A stretch of 64,000 nt of DNA. Origin: Flavobacteriales bacterium UBA2104 (GTDB lineage: Bacteria; Bacteroidota; Bacteroidia; Flavobacteriales_D; Crocinitomicaceae). Made by a program: the position numbers and the translations under genes. The stretch is taken from positions 1 through 64,000 of the forward strand of contig DCYS01000009.1 in the NCBI GenBank assembly GCA_002331485.1, given 5' to 3'. Positions 8,401 through 17,900 of this stretch are shown piece by piece (within the stretch, counting starts at the first letter, position 1; each line of letters opens with the position of its first letter). The notes under the pieces were generated by a model. It did no database searches. It was given only the letters and a program-made list of their open reading frames with translations, and was not told the origin of the DNA.

Positions 8401-11400
8401 AAGTAGTTACGTGGGTATGTGATGGAACTACTGTTGAAGTATATCCTGTAGAAGGGTTATAATTATATCGTGCAGATTTTATGTTTACATGTGTAGTTGT
8501 CCAGTTTGAGGCACTTTGATCCATTCGATCAACTCCTTTTGGTGGAACCGTTCGTACTCTATTTCCTGCTTGATCATAGTAAAATAAAGTATACTGATAT
8601 TCATTATCAGGTCGTTCCATAGTGAAATTCTCAATGGCATCACTTATAGCGCCATTTATATAATTAGCTATAAACGCGTCGTTAATGGAATCAATATATG
8701 CGACATACTCGCCTGCTGCATTTTCATATGCTACTGAAGTTAGGAAATCTTCACAGTCGTAAATCAAATCTGTATCTGTTTCAATTGTATTCGGGTTGCC
8801 ATTCGTCACTCCGCTAGGGCATGTTTTTGGTTCACCACATATTTCCATCATAGATAGACGGTTAGATTGAGTGAGTGTACCCGAGTTTTGATCCAGGTAT
8901 TCTTCGTAAAGATCCAAACAATAGTCACAATCACCTACAATTTTAAATTCACTATAGGGTACGGTTAATAAACTTTGAATATTTAGTAACGCTATATAAT
9001 CATCATATGCATCTGTCATACTTAATTGCATCCATTCGTCTTGTTGACAATCGATATAGTCGTCAATAGAAACATAAGGCATGCCAGTGCTATAAACGTT
9101 GTCTAAACTCGCTAAATATGTTAAGTATTGTGGGAGCATGCTGCCATAATTGCCACTACAAAACTCTGAGTAAGAAAGCGCGAAATTGCTATATTCACCA
9201 GAATAAGTAGTCATCGCATTATCATATTGCTCATATTCCTCTTCACAGCTTGTTGGCTGTGGTGCTTCAGGAGTACATGGGCATGTTTCAACTTCAATAC
9301 ATGTAGTTACAGTTAATGTTATCCAATCACCATTTGAAGTTAATGCGTCGAATGTAAATGAATTCGGAACACCGGGCACAGGATTAACATCAGTTCCAAA
9401 AGTTGTGTAAGTCGTCGTTGAAAAGTCAATTGCAGGGGATGATGTGATTTCTACATTACATAGCACTCCTGCTGTTGCACTGATTATGTCATAAGTAAAA
9501 GAGCCTAATTCATATTCTAAGTTTGCAGTATCTAAATTTGAATCATTAAAATAATTTTCGATGTTCGTTGGAAAATATGGATACCCTTGAATCATTTCAA
9601 TCACATGTGATCTTAAATTTTCTGTAAGAGAAACTCCATCAGTTGAGCAAGCGTCGCATGAACCGATCTCTACTAGGCTACCGCCTTGAACCGTTAAATC
9701 ACCGCTAACCGTATAGCAATCATTTGGATCCCAAACCCCTACAGTTCCTTCGTTAATGTGCAAGCTAAAGGATTGATCATCATGAACTGTGATACCCTGA
9801 ATTTCGGTAATTAACGAAGGGTCATTTAAGCCCCAATCAATATATAACTCTAGAACCGTTGAAGATCCAGTATTCTCTAATTCATATATAGAGCTCGTAT
9901 AAGAATTAATTTCCCAATCTGATCCATATTGGCTGAGTAGCACATTATTTTCAAAATTATTTGTAGATAGATCAACGGGTAAAGAAACAGGATCTAGTCC
10001 ATCTGGAGTTGTACCATGTATTTGAATGATTAAGTCTAATAGACCTTCACCATTTTCATTTAGTTCACATACTTCGAGAAGTTCTCCTGGTTCATCCTCA
10101 GCAGAGGGATTAGAGGCAACCTCACAATTACCAATCATTAAGCATGTTGAACCTTCAATAACAACTGATTCAAATGCATTTGTTGGATCACTTAGATCTC
10201 TGTCTACCCAAGCTTGAACTGTAAAGCTGTAAACACCGCTAGATTCTGAAGAGAATGTTAATAGCGCAAAGTTTTCTATTGACCATGTTGTCAAGTAATC
10301 ATTCCAATCCAAATTGTTACTAGCAAATGAATAACTAGGAAGTACTAAATCTGTGACACAAGGTGATGTAGAATTTCCTAAATCTATTGAAAGAGTAGTA
10401 GATGAAGAAATGGTTGCATCATAATAAAATGTATTCGACGGAGTTGGAGGGTATGAACCGTCCAACATGCCAAGTGCGTCTTGAAGATTATAAGCAATGT
10501 AAGGTTTTGATGTAAGATCAATATTAGTCGAAGTTAATTTATTGTTCAATGATGCATCTGTTAAGATTGAATTCAAAAGACCTTGTAGGTCGAAAGCCAA
10601 CGGACACTGCCCTGTTGCATCATAAACTTGATTGTAGGTGTTTTGATTAAGGTTTTCTAAATTTTCAGCGCTACCCCCTTGATTGGAAACCGCATTTGAA
10701 CCTGCAAACCATCTAGGTGTCTTATCCGCATAGTATTCGTAATTGTCAAAGTCACAAGGTTGTGGATTCGGGTCAGAAGGAGTATCAACATCCAAAGGAA
10801 AGGCTACGTCCCAAAATCCACTTGCTATAGGTTCAAAAGTAACATCTTGCTGAGTATTCGTAGACCCAATACACCCATTATAACACCCTTGTTCCATAGC
10901 ATAGTCGGTTGCTAAAGATTGACGGAGTTTTTGCTTTTCAGAAAGAATTAATGAACGGTACATTTGCCAGATTTGATCTTTCTGAGTTGTGGTTAAACCA
11001 GCATAGCTGAAATCATAAGTAGTAGATGAATTTGGTAAAGTACCCGAAATGAATCCTTCAGTTTTCATAAATACAGAGAACTCTAAAACATCTAAAATTA
11101 ATCCACTTCCAAAGTCCTGAAAGTTTGTGAGTTTGTTGATTAATGTCGAGTTTCCGTTGAAGAATGGGTCAACGGATATAAGATCATTAAAATCTAATAA
11201 GTCTACTGTAGACCCTAAGTCATTTGATGAATTAGCATTGGAATATGTATCAATACTTAAAAGCACATTGTCAATATCCTCACTTGTGAAATCTTCAGAG
11301 TTTATAACGGTGGTTTGACCATATTCATCTGAGTTTGTACCTGTACACCAATTGTAATAACAGTATTCAGGGTGCGCAGCAACCAAGGATTCTGCCCATT

Positions 11401-14218
11401 GCTCTTCCCAAACTGCAAGGAAGTCACTAAGGTTTGCAAGGTTATCGGGAGAAGTAAAAAGTCCATTTGGTGTGTTCTCGATATCTTGAGGAATTGAAGT
11501 TGAAACAACTTCAGGAATATATTGACCTTGGTTATTTGGATCGGGCTCTATTAGTACAACAGCCGGATCACCATTTTCATCTAAGTAAGCTGTGGATGGA
11601 TTTTGCCAATGTATACCACTTAACAAATTGTTGTTTGTATTGAATACAGAAAGAGACATATCCCCTGATGTTGCTCCATATTGTTGATCAGGACTAACAT
11701 CGCTTTTCATCTGAAAATACATTGACTCACAAAGACTATAATTTGCTTCGCATATTCTATTACATAAGTCCTTTTCTGTTTGATACATATTTTCAAACTC
11801 TTCAATACGGTATTGATCACTTGCAGGAACATTATTATATCCACCGCTACCATCAGAAGTAACCCCAGTAATGTTCAACTGTGTAAACATTTCGATGACA
11901 AATTCAGACTCAGACCCTAAGTCATTTAAACAGTCCTCACATGATATATTACAACCATCTGTTTCCATTGAGGCTAACTCATCATTTTCAAAATCCTCGA
12001 GTGTTTTGATACACCCGTTTGCTTGCCCATCAATAATGTACTGTTCTGCAAAATGCTCAACAGCATCTGCATTTACCGTCAAGGTTTTGTCTATGGAGTA
12101 TGTGCCGATATCAAGTGATATTGGAAAACTTGTAGTGGGCATGGAATGAGTTGAAGGAGCTGTTCCATAATTTCCGTTAGGAATGTTTGCATCTGAAGGT
12201 TGAACAACTTGTGTATGACTGAAGTCAGGTGTTTGATCGCAATCATTAGACACATCAATACTTAAATCATAGATATAAGGATAGTAAGTTTGATTCTGAC
12301 CGTCATCAAGACAATCATCAGTGTATCCTGGAGATGTGATATCATATGTCAACTCATAACTAGATTGGTCTTGAACCACCGCCTCTTGAGTTGAGAAGAC
12401 AAGCTGATCGTTTACAGGGAAGTTTCCAGATGTTTCTAAGTTGTTGTCATCCAATTCACTATCTGATTCATCCGTGACAACATCATCACCGTCCAAATCA
12501 ACTTTCGACAATAAATCGACAGTCATGGTGCCACTTTGGTCTAAAGGGTTGCCATTTTCATCCTCTAAGGCCACCATATTATCTGGAGATTCACCTGCTA
12601 ATGCCGTGGCAATAACTCGTCCTTGTGGATCTTTGTAGCTAACAGATACTTGTCCATTTGCATCAACTACCATGTTTTTTTGATAATGCTTTTTATATCC
12701 AACGTTAGCTCCGAACAAGCGATCAAGCTCTTCTTGATACGGTTGAGAATAAAAATACTTTGTTGAGTGTTCTCCTTCCACCATGAAGTCAGTACCAACC
12801 CCTGACTGCTCACGAACTCTTCCTGTATTGTCTGGGGTGTAACCGGTTTGAACAAATGGATATCCATTTGCTTTAGGAATATAGTTATGGGCGGTTGAGC
12901 GGCTATCAGCATTTGAAGAATAATATTTTTGAGCACCTGTAGTGTTTTTCATTGCGCCCACAGTTACGGAGACACATTGTCCAAGGTCTGTTTCGTCAAC
13001 CATATCAAAATCGTTATACGAGTAGATTTCTCCATTGACATTCACATTGTAATTCTCGTAATACTTTATAACGTTTTCTCCTGAAGGTGTAGGTAAAATA
13101 TCGATGGTTTTTCGACCTATACCATCATAAATTTGTTGACCAACTACTGCTTCATCTGTAGTGTTTAGAAGTGTAACCGTTTGCCTGTTTCGAAGACTAC
13201 CGTCGTAATAGGATATAACTTCTTTTCTTTTCCCGTTTTCAGCAAATGTAGCCGTATACTGCCAGTTTAAAAGGGATTCATGAGCAATAGTTGAGGAGAT
13301 TTGAACGACGTGGTCCGTATTAAAATCATTAAGCGTAGTACCAGCATTCGCAACATTTTCGGTACTCCATTTTCCTAGGTGCAAATACTCATAAGTGCCA
13401 CCATTATATCCTACAGGTCTAACTCGATAAACCAAATAACCTTCTTCAAAAACTAAGGGCATTTTGTAATGTTGTTCGGAGGTTTGGATTCTTGTACTGT
13501 TCCAACGAAAATCATTTTTAACGAATTCGACATTGGCCTTGCCAAGTAGTCCACCTGATGAATTGAATGCTTCAACATAGGCCCACTCTAATTCATAATA
13601 AACGGCACCTTCGATGTAACCCCAGTAAAACTCAATATGATCATCTACTGATGAATTATCTTCATCAGTTAAACGATAATTTAATATGTGATTGGACGTA
13701 CCAGGAACAGCGTTCACATCTAGATCATAATATCTCTCTTGATTTATCCCTAATTTAAGATAGGTGTTGTCAGGCATGTAATTATGGGTAGATGAGCCAT
13801 CATCATAACGAATGTCTGTAACTTCAACTTTAATTTTAGGATAACCATTAAATGTTTTCGCGTCTCTCTTTATATCCTTATCGGTGGTTGTATTCAAATA
13901 TTCAATTTGAAGCGTCTCTGAACCTATAAATGTAGAATTGTCATTTTCATCTATCCCTGTAATATCAATGTCCACCTCCAAATCATAATACCCGGTGAAA
14001 GCATTACTTATTCCATCGGCATAACCCAATTCAACATAATCTGTGGTGCTCTGTGTTGAAAACAATCCTTGACCAATTTGACTTATTTTATTATCCGTAA
14101 GGAAATATATTCCACCTTCGTATACGGCATCTTCCTCTAAAACATCAACATATTTTTCTTGTTGAGAGAAAGAAAACATTGAAGAGATCAACAGCAAAAT
14201 TAAGGTCAGATTTTTCAT
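5408..14218 (-). CDS. Giant DUF6443/Rhs polymorphic toxin protein
   Basis: A 2936-residue secreted protein. It has a signal peptide (about 1-18, ending FSFSQ) and a beta-rich N-terminal part with a DUF6443-like segment at about 295-400. A long Cys-rich middle (about 700-1870) carries CNISCEDC, CNRICEANYSLC and CYNGCIG clusters. YD/Rhs repeats run from about 1870, with YDALGRLV and HDELGRVVEV as examples. The Rhs core ends near 2690 with YRYGFQGQEKDDEVKGEG and DPRVGRFFAVDPL. About 246 residues after the core are of unknown type, with Lys-rich helices near the end, as expected for a toxin tip. Rhs repeats form a shell around the toxic tail. It overlaps the 237-residue gene by four bases and is followed by a candidate immunity gene. 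No type IX sorting domain is seen. Whether the tail is toxic, and how it is released, is inference. Confidence 0.85.
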   Translation of the reverse strand: MKNLTLILLLISSMFSFSQQEKYVDVLEEDAVYEGGIYFLTDNKISQIGQGLFSTQSTTDYVELGYADGISNAFTGYYDLEVDIDITGIDENDNSTFIGSETLQIEYLNTTTDKDIKRDAKTFNGYPKIKVEVTDIRYDDGSSTHNYMPDNTYLKLGINQERYYDLDVNAVPGTSNHILNYRLTDEDNSSVDDHIEFYWGYIEGAVYYELEWAYVEAFNSSGGLLGKANVEFVKNDFRWNSTRIQTSEQHYKMPLVFEEGYLVYRVRPVGYNGGTYEYLHLGKWSTENVANAGTTLNDFNTDHVVQISSTIAHESLLNWQYTATFAENGKRKEVISYYDGSLRNRQTVTLLNTTDEAVVGQQIYDGIGRKTIDILPTPSGENVIKYYENYNVNVNGEIYSYNDFDMVDETDLGQCVSVTVGAMKNTTGAQKYYSSNADSRSTAHNYIPKANGYPFVQTGYTPDNTGRVREQSGVGTDFMVEGEHSTKYFYSQPYQEELDRLFGANVGYKKHYQKNMVVDANGQVSVSYKDPQGRVIATALAGESPDNMVALEDENGNPLDQSGTMTVDLLSKVDLDGDDVVTDESDSELDDNNLETSGNFPVNDQLVFSTQEAVVQDQSSYELTYDITSPGYTDDCLDDGQNQTYYPYIYDLSIDVSNDCDQTPDFSHTQVVQPSDANIPNGNYGTAPSTHSMPTTSFPISLDIGTYSIDKTLTVNADAVEHFAEQYIIDGQANGCIKTLEDFENDELASMETDGCNISCEDCLNDLGSESEFVIEMFTQLNITGVTSDGSGGYNNVPASDQYRIEEFENMYQTEKDLCNRICEANYSLCESMYFQMKSDVSPDQQYGATSGDMSLSVFNTNNNLLSGIHWQNPSTAYLDENGDPAVVLIEPDPNNQGQYIPEVVSTSIPQDIENTPNGLFTSPDNLANLSDFLAVWEEQWAESLVAAHPEYCYYNWCTGTNSDEYGQTTVINSEDFTSEDIDNVLLSIDTYSNANSSNDLGSTVDLLDFNDLISVDPFFNGNSTLINKLTNFQDFGSGLILDVLEFSVFMKTEGFISGTLPNSSTTYDFSYAGLTTTQKDQIWQMYRSLILSEKQKLRQSLATDYAMEQGCYNGCIGSTNTQQDVTFEPIASGFWDVAFPLDVDTPSDPNPQPCDFDNYEYYADKTPRWFAGSNAVSNQGGSAENLENLNQNTYNQVYDATGQCPLAFDLQGLLNSILTDASLNNKLTSTNIDLTSKPYIAYNLQDALGMLDGSYPPTPSNTFYYDATISSSTTLSIDLGNSTSPCVTDLVLPSYSFASNNLDWNDYLTTWSIENFALLTFSSESSGVYSFTVQAWVDRDLSDPTNAFESVVIEGSTCLMIGNCEVASNPSAEDEPGELLEVCELNENGEGLLDLIIQIHGTTPDGLDPVSLPVDLSTNNFENNVLLSQYGSDWEINSYTSSIYELENTGSSTVLELYIDWGLNDPSLITEIQGITVHDDQSFSLHINEGTVGVWDPNDCYTVSGDLTVQGGSLVEIGSCDACSTDGVSLTENLRSHVIEMIQGYPYFPTNIENYFNDSNLDTANLEYELGSFTYDIISATAGVLCNVEITSSPAIDFSTTTYTTFGTDVNPVPGVPNSFTFDALTSNGDWITLTVTTCIEVETCPCTPEAPQPTSCEEEYEQYDNAMTTYSGEYSNFALSYSEFCSGNYGSMLPQYLTYLASLDNVYSTGMPYVSIDDYIDCQQDEWMQLSMTDAYDDYIALLNIQSLLTVPYSEFKIVGDCDYCLDLYEEYLDQNSGTLTQSNRLSMMEICGEPKTCPSGVTNGNPNTIETDTDLIYDCEDFLTSVAYENAAGEYVAYIDSINDAFIANYINGAISDAIENFTMERPDNEYQYTLFYYDQAGNRVRTVPPKGVDRMDQSASNWTTTHVNIKSARYNYNPSTGYTSTVVPSHTHVTTYAYNALNQLVWQETPDGGESYFWYDALGRLVASQNAKQAGDDDFSYTKHDELGRVVEVGALEGSSSDVSNGELQVDVDANNYPDNWSSTRYEVTKTIYDENIELTAANPLVFRNRIGTVIQQETLDSDNNIYRSAYHYEYDVHGNVNWMQQDYRTNVEIDESGLSATTEYQYDLISGNVLEVEYKTPSEKDLMIHRYFYDADNRIVDVETSQDGFYFNTDAHYIYYDHGPLARVELSNEKVQGTDFAYTIQGWQKVVNAAKLDEVLDMGKDGASESLAPGGNNYNAMTGKDAYGFALTYYNDNSTEVDYEQIKNNTWTPNPMADLNTARPVGTNGLYNGNIAQMATALMDDNENNLELIANYYTYDQLQRIKSMESYVSASNTGSNYTFYTSFNGVWRSNYDFDANGNLTTLQRYTNGGLIDDLQYNYINPSNDNKLGYVADGSGSSGADLASQSTGNYAYNAIGQLTQDNSEEIDLISWTTAGKVKSIERTSASGASDLYFTYDPLGNRVAKEEKTRTGSGYAYPNQWKRTIYMRDAQGNVLATYDMIFDIRGSDVAEMYSINELNIYGSSRVGQINVGESVAERVYAGYYGDITDEDPASTATTIYESPVSNDEFSDSRGEKYFELSNHLNNVLEVITDRKLPEPDGSQIEIEYYVADVISYSDYYPYGMQMTNRHGSTDKYRYGFQGQEKDDEVKGEGNSINYKYRMHDPRVGRFFAVDPLAPKYPHNSPYAFSENVVINAVELEGLEKALVNNSICDDNGNCFEAKVQVVDFEDLTGQFKAVVQGLISTGLIDENTNVHFKTVNLNTKYGTTDHTYNIGYEVSFMLGEDVIRFHYEMIAGSVHVQGSALEDYALTLIGTGAYSRLILNNLRGVYMQGAKAIQKTAEGLVKSGSATLAQAAKYANKGRNALKVKFLESTPEDLRQLIFKFNEGRGLNKFGTKSYDALKKSGKTDSQIIQSAGKPLGNQKELGKALYEALGDEAAPILKKYDMMP

Positions 14219-14928
14219 GGTTTTTGTTGTTTTAGGTTATGCAATTCGTAATCAGAGTAGGTTGATTTTAACTTTATTTCTTTCTTGTCGTTTGTAGTGT
14301 AAAACCTTGATAAGGAATACATATACTCATCAACTTTTGAGGAGAAATTTTTATAATTAACTTCGATAATTGGACGTCCCCATTCCTCTTTTTCTGGATT
14401 ATGGGAAAAGTTAATTTTATTTTTGTAGTAGAGCTTTATTTTTTGAGGTTGTTTGTGTTGTTTGTTATACGTTATTTCAACTTTGCTATAATCTATATAT
14501 AAACTGTCGGGAAATGACATTAAATATGTAACTGTAATTGCGTTCTCATCTATTAATGATATTGAGTCTGTTATTTCTTCAAAAAAGGAATAATCAACTT
14601 GACTCGGTATGCTTTTCTTTTGTTCTGAACGTATAATTACAATATTAACGTCATGATTTATAACCAAGTTCTCATTGTTATTCCAAACATACTCTGTATT
14701 GGCAGCTTTAAAGTAAGAACCAGTTTCTCCTTGAGCATAATAGCCAGCTAGCCTCTCTTTAACTGTATTACTCCCTTGTTTATAAAGTTTATAATCTATA
14801 TCACAACTAAAGACTTTTCCAACACCCGAACTTAACTCTTCAAAGTTTTCAAGAGTACTTTGCGCCGATAATTGGTTTACGACAAACAGAAAAAAGAGAA
14901 TGATTCTTATTGAACTATGGCCTCTCAT
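14215..14928 (-). CDS. Secreted protein of unknown function in Rhs operon
   Basis: A 237-residue protein with a type I signal peptide (about 1-22, cleavage after LSAQ or nearby). The mature part is beta-rich with many Tyr, Lys and Asn and shows no known domain. It overlaps the Rhs gene downstream by four bases (ATGA) and starts five bases after the 2209-residue SpvB-like gene, so it is clearly part of the same transcript. Its position between the two giant proteins suggests a periplasmic or outer-membrane partner for their assembly, but this is inference. Confidence 0.75.
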   Translation of the reverse strand: MRGHSSIRIILFFLFVVNQLSAQSTLENFEELSSGVGKVFSCDIDYKLYKQGSNTVKERLAGYYAQGETGSYFKAANTEYVWNNNENLVINHDVNIVIIRSEQKKSIPSQVDYSFFEEITDSISLIDENAITVTYLMSFPDSLYIDYSKVEITYNKQHKQPQKIKLYYKNKINFSHNPEKEEWGRPIIEVNYKNFSSKVDEYMYSLSRFYTTNDKKEIKLKSTYSDYELHNLKQQKP

Positions 14929-14933
14929 TGGTA

Positions 14934-17900
14934 TTAATTTGTTATTTGAGTGTGGTTTCTTGTTTCCTGAATCGTCATTATTCCACGCTCTGTTTCCTTT
15001 TTAACCCTGATTAACTTTCCTTCTTGGTCATATTCGTAGAAAGTTGCGAAGTTATTATCATCGAGTTCAGCTGTCAACCTAAAGTTTATAGGATCATAAA
15101 CATAAGTTTTCATACTTGAATTGTATGGTTGTATTCTAATATCATCGATGTATTTAATTTCCCCTGAAACATTTTTAAAAGCCACAGATATGGTTTTATC
15201 ACCAACAGTTGTAGAGTAGCCCTGAATGTCGAAGGTGTACTCAATTTTCTGCCAACCATCGATGACATTTGATTTTCTCAGATTACTCAAAGAAACAACT
15301 GTTTGATCGACAGAAATAATTGGAGTTAATGAACTGAAATCTTGACTCATTGAAGAACCTTGATTTTCCTGTTTAACCCAATAACTGACAACATATTTAT
15401 TTTGTTTTGGTTGAAGAACGGGAGTAGACCCTTCAAATACACTTTTTTCATGAGCTGCCCGATCATAGGTTTCTGGCCCAAATAGGTTATACATTTCACA
15501 AGCCGAAACTATATAACTATTTCCAAAATTAGGATAACCGTATCCATTATCATTACATGGAGCTGTTACCAGCTGTCGGGTCATACTTATTTCATCACCA
15601 ACTACTAGCTTCACCGAATGTCTCCCAGAATGGGATTCGTTTTCAACGATTTTACTTCTGTGAGCATCAAAACTAAAGTGTCTCATTGCGCAACCATCAT
15701 AAGAAGGGTAGAAATCATAATCTTCAAACCCATCAAATCCTATCTTCCCTTTGGACGCATTTTTAGCGATCGCAATAGGAAGTTTATCCTGATAACCAAA
15801 AATAGAGGAAGAGTAGCGATAAAGAGCATCTTTATTTTCTTGCTCCATTCCATTTTGATTATAACCCACATTAGCTGTGATAGTTGAATTCCATGTCCAT
15901 TCGTTTTCTCCAACGCCATCGCTATTAGGTGTGGCAACCCAATCTTCACCATTTTCTGGATTCTGCCAGAAATAATCGAAGTCATTGAGATACCCATTTT
16001 CTCTTGTATTAATTGTTGTTGCGTCACTTCTGAGCTGTTCTCTATCACCGAGCTTTACAAATGACCTGTATGGTCGATAAGCCCCTCTAAGATTAGTGAT
16101 AAACGGGTTTATATTATCACCTGCTCTTATTCCACAGATCAGTGGCTGTTCACATTCAACAAAACCACTGGTTTCTAAACACTCCGAGCTCCCAACAACT
16201 AAAGGAATAACTGTTCCGTCAGCCCATTTCGCTATAAGAGGTGTTTGATATTGCTGGTATATTGAATGATCAAAGAAAAAGGACTCGACATTCGTAAAGT
16301 TATAACTGCTATTCATAGAAAACTGTGAATGAGGCTGTATTCTGAAAGCATAATTATTATTATAGTCACAATTTCCCGTTGAACCCAGACAATCGAACCT
16401 GAATAAAACTCGATCATTATATTGACTTTCTCCGTTCTGAAGAGATAGATTGCTGCAATTAGCATATTCAATATTGCAATCATAACCTGAACAATTATTC
16501 ATAAGGTCAAATAGCGCTGAAAAGTCATTGTAAGTTGAAACATTTACTGTACTGAAAACACTTCCATTTCCTAGCTCATTGTTCTCAATAAGCTCATTCA
16601 TTAAAGACAATAATCCGTCACCTGAAGAGGTGAGTTGGTGAGCACACTCTCCAACAACACCCTTTTGAACAGACCAGTGATCAGAATACTCCATAGCGGA
16701 TGCATTAATAATTCTATTCTCAGTACTTGATAGGTACTCATCTGTTATACGATCAACAATTGGATCAACTGGAGAAACCTTGGATGTTATTGATCCTACA
16801 GCCAAAGCTTGTTTGTTTTCTCTCCCAGATTCTATTACTTTGATTGCCGCTGAGGTAGGGCCGTCAAATAAATTACCATCTTTATCAATTAGTGTGACTT
16901 CTCCCGCTGTTTCGTCAATATCAAGCACCCATGCCTTGTAATTAAGGTCAGAATCAGACAAATCCGTTACTTTTACGATATCTCCAGAAACATAGTGTGA
17001 AACTGATGTTTGTGGCGTACCAACCCCTAGGTTTCCATTTTTATAAACTCCCTGTGAAACTTTGTCATAGCCCTTCATCGCTATATAAAGGTTACGATAT
17101 GCTTGCCCCATTTCATCATAAGACCAATGCGCAGGAAAATTCATTTGATATAAATCATCATCAAACTCATTTTTAGTTTGAGTCAATAAAACCTCTCCTG
17201 TTTCTGAGTCCCATAATACGTTTTTAGTAGAAACGGATGCGCCATCTTTAAAGGCTATAACTTCTTCAAGAACACCAGTACGGTTAATTATTTTTGTAGT
17301 AACCGCACTTTTGAAAACCTTGTGTTCAAACGAACCCGAGGGATAGAACGTAGGAACTACATAAGGGATTGCGAATATCGGAGGAGGAGCAGGAAGAATG
17401 AAAACATTATTGTTAATTTGTATTCCACCTGATAGGTTAATAGTCCTATTTCTTCTAAAATCATTATTGACATCATAATCTAGTCCAATCATTGCCGTAG
17501 AAACATCACCAGATTTTTTTACAACTGAAACATTATTGTCAAGTTTACCTTTAGAATTTGTTTTATAAACGTATTCAACTCCGGATATTGGACTAGTTTT
17601 ACCTTCTGCAAAAACTTTTCTTGATTTTAGAACACCATTCATATTGTTTTTCTCAATACTATAACCCTGACTTACAGTATGCTCCTCTATCACCACCAAG
17701 TTTAATAAATTGAGAAGGTTAATATTGTCTCCAATCAAGGGAACTGTCTTAATGTTGGTTTCTTTAACTATTGTAGGAAAGTCTTTTGATGTATAAAATG
17801 AAGAAACCACCCTTCCTGTTCTTCTTTCTGTTGGGGTTGTTTTATTAGGAGATTGAGAATTGTCTTCGGGATAAGTGTTTTGTACAACAACCCTAGAATA

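Noticed and set aside
5408..14218. Type IX sorting domain on the Rhs protein
   Set aside because: The C-terminus has no sorting-domain pattern; it is the variable tip instead.
15740..16048. Minus-strand ORF inside the 2209-residue gene
   Set aside because: It is an out-of-frame shadow of the large gene on the same strand.
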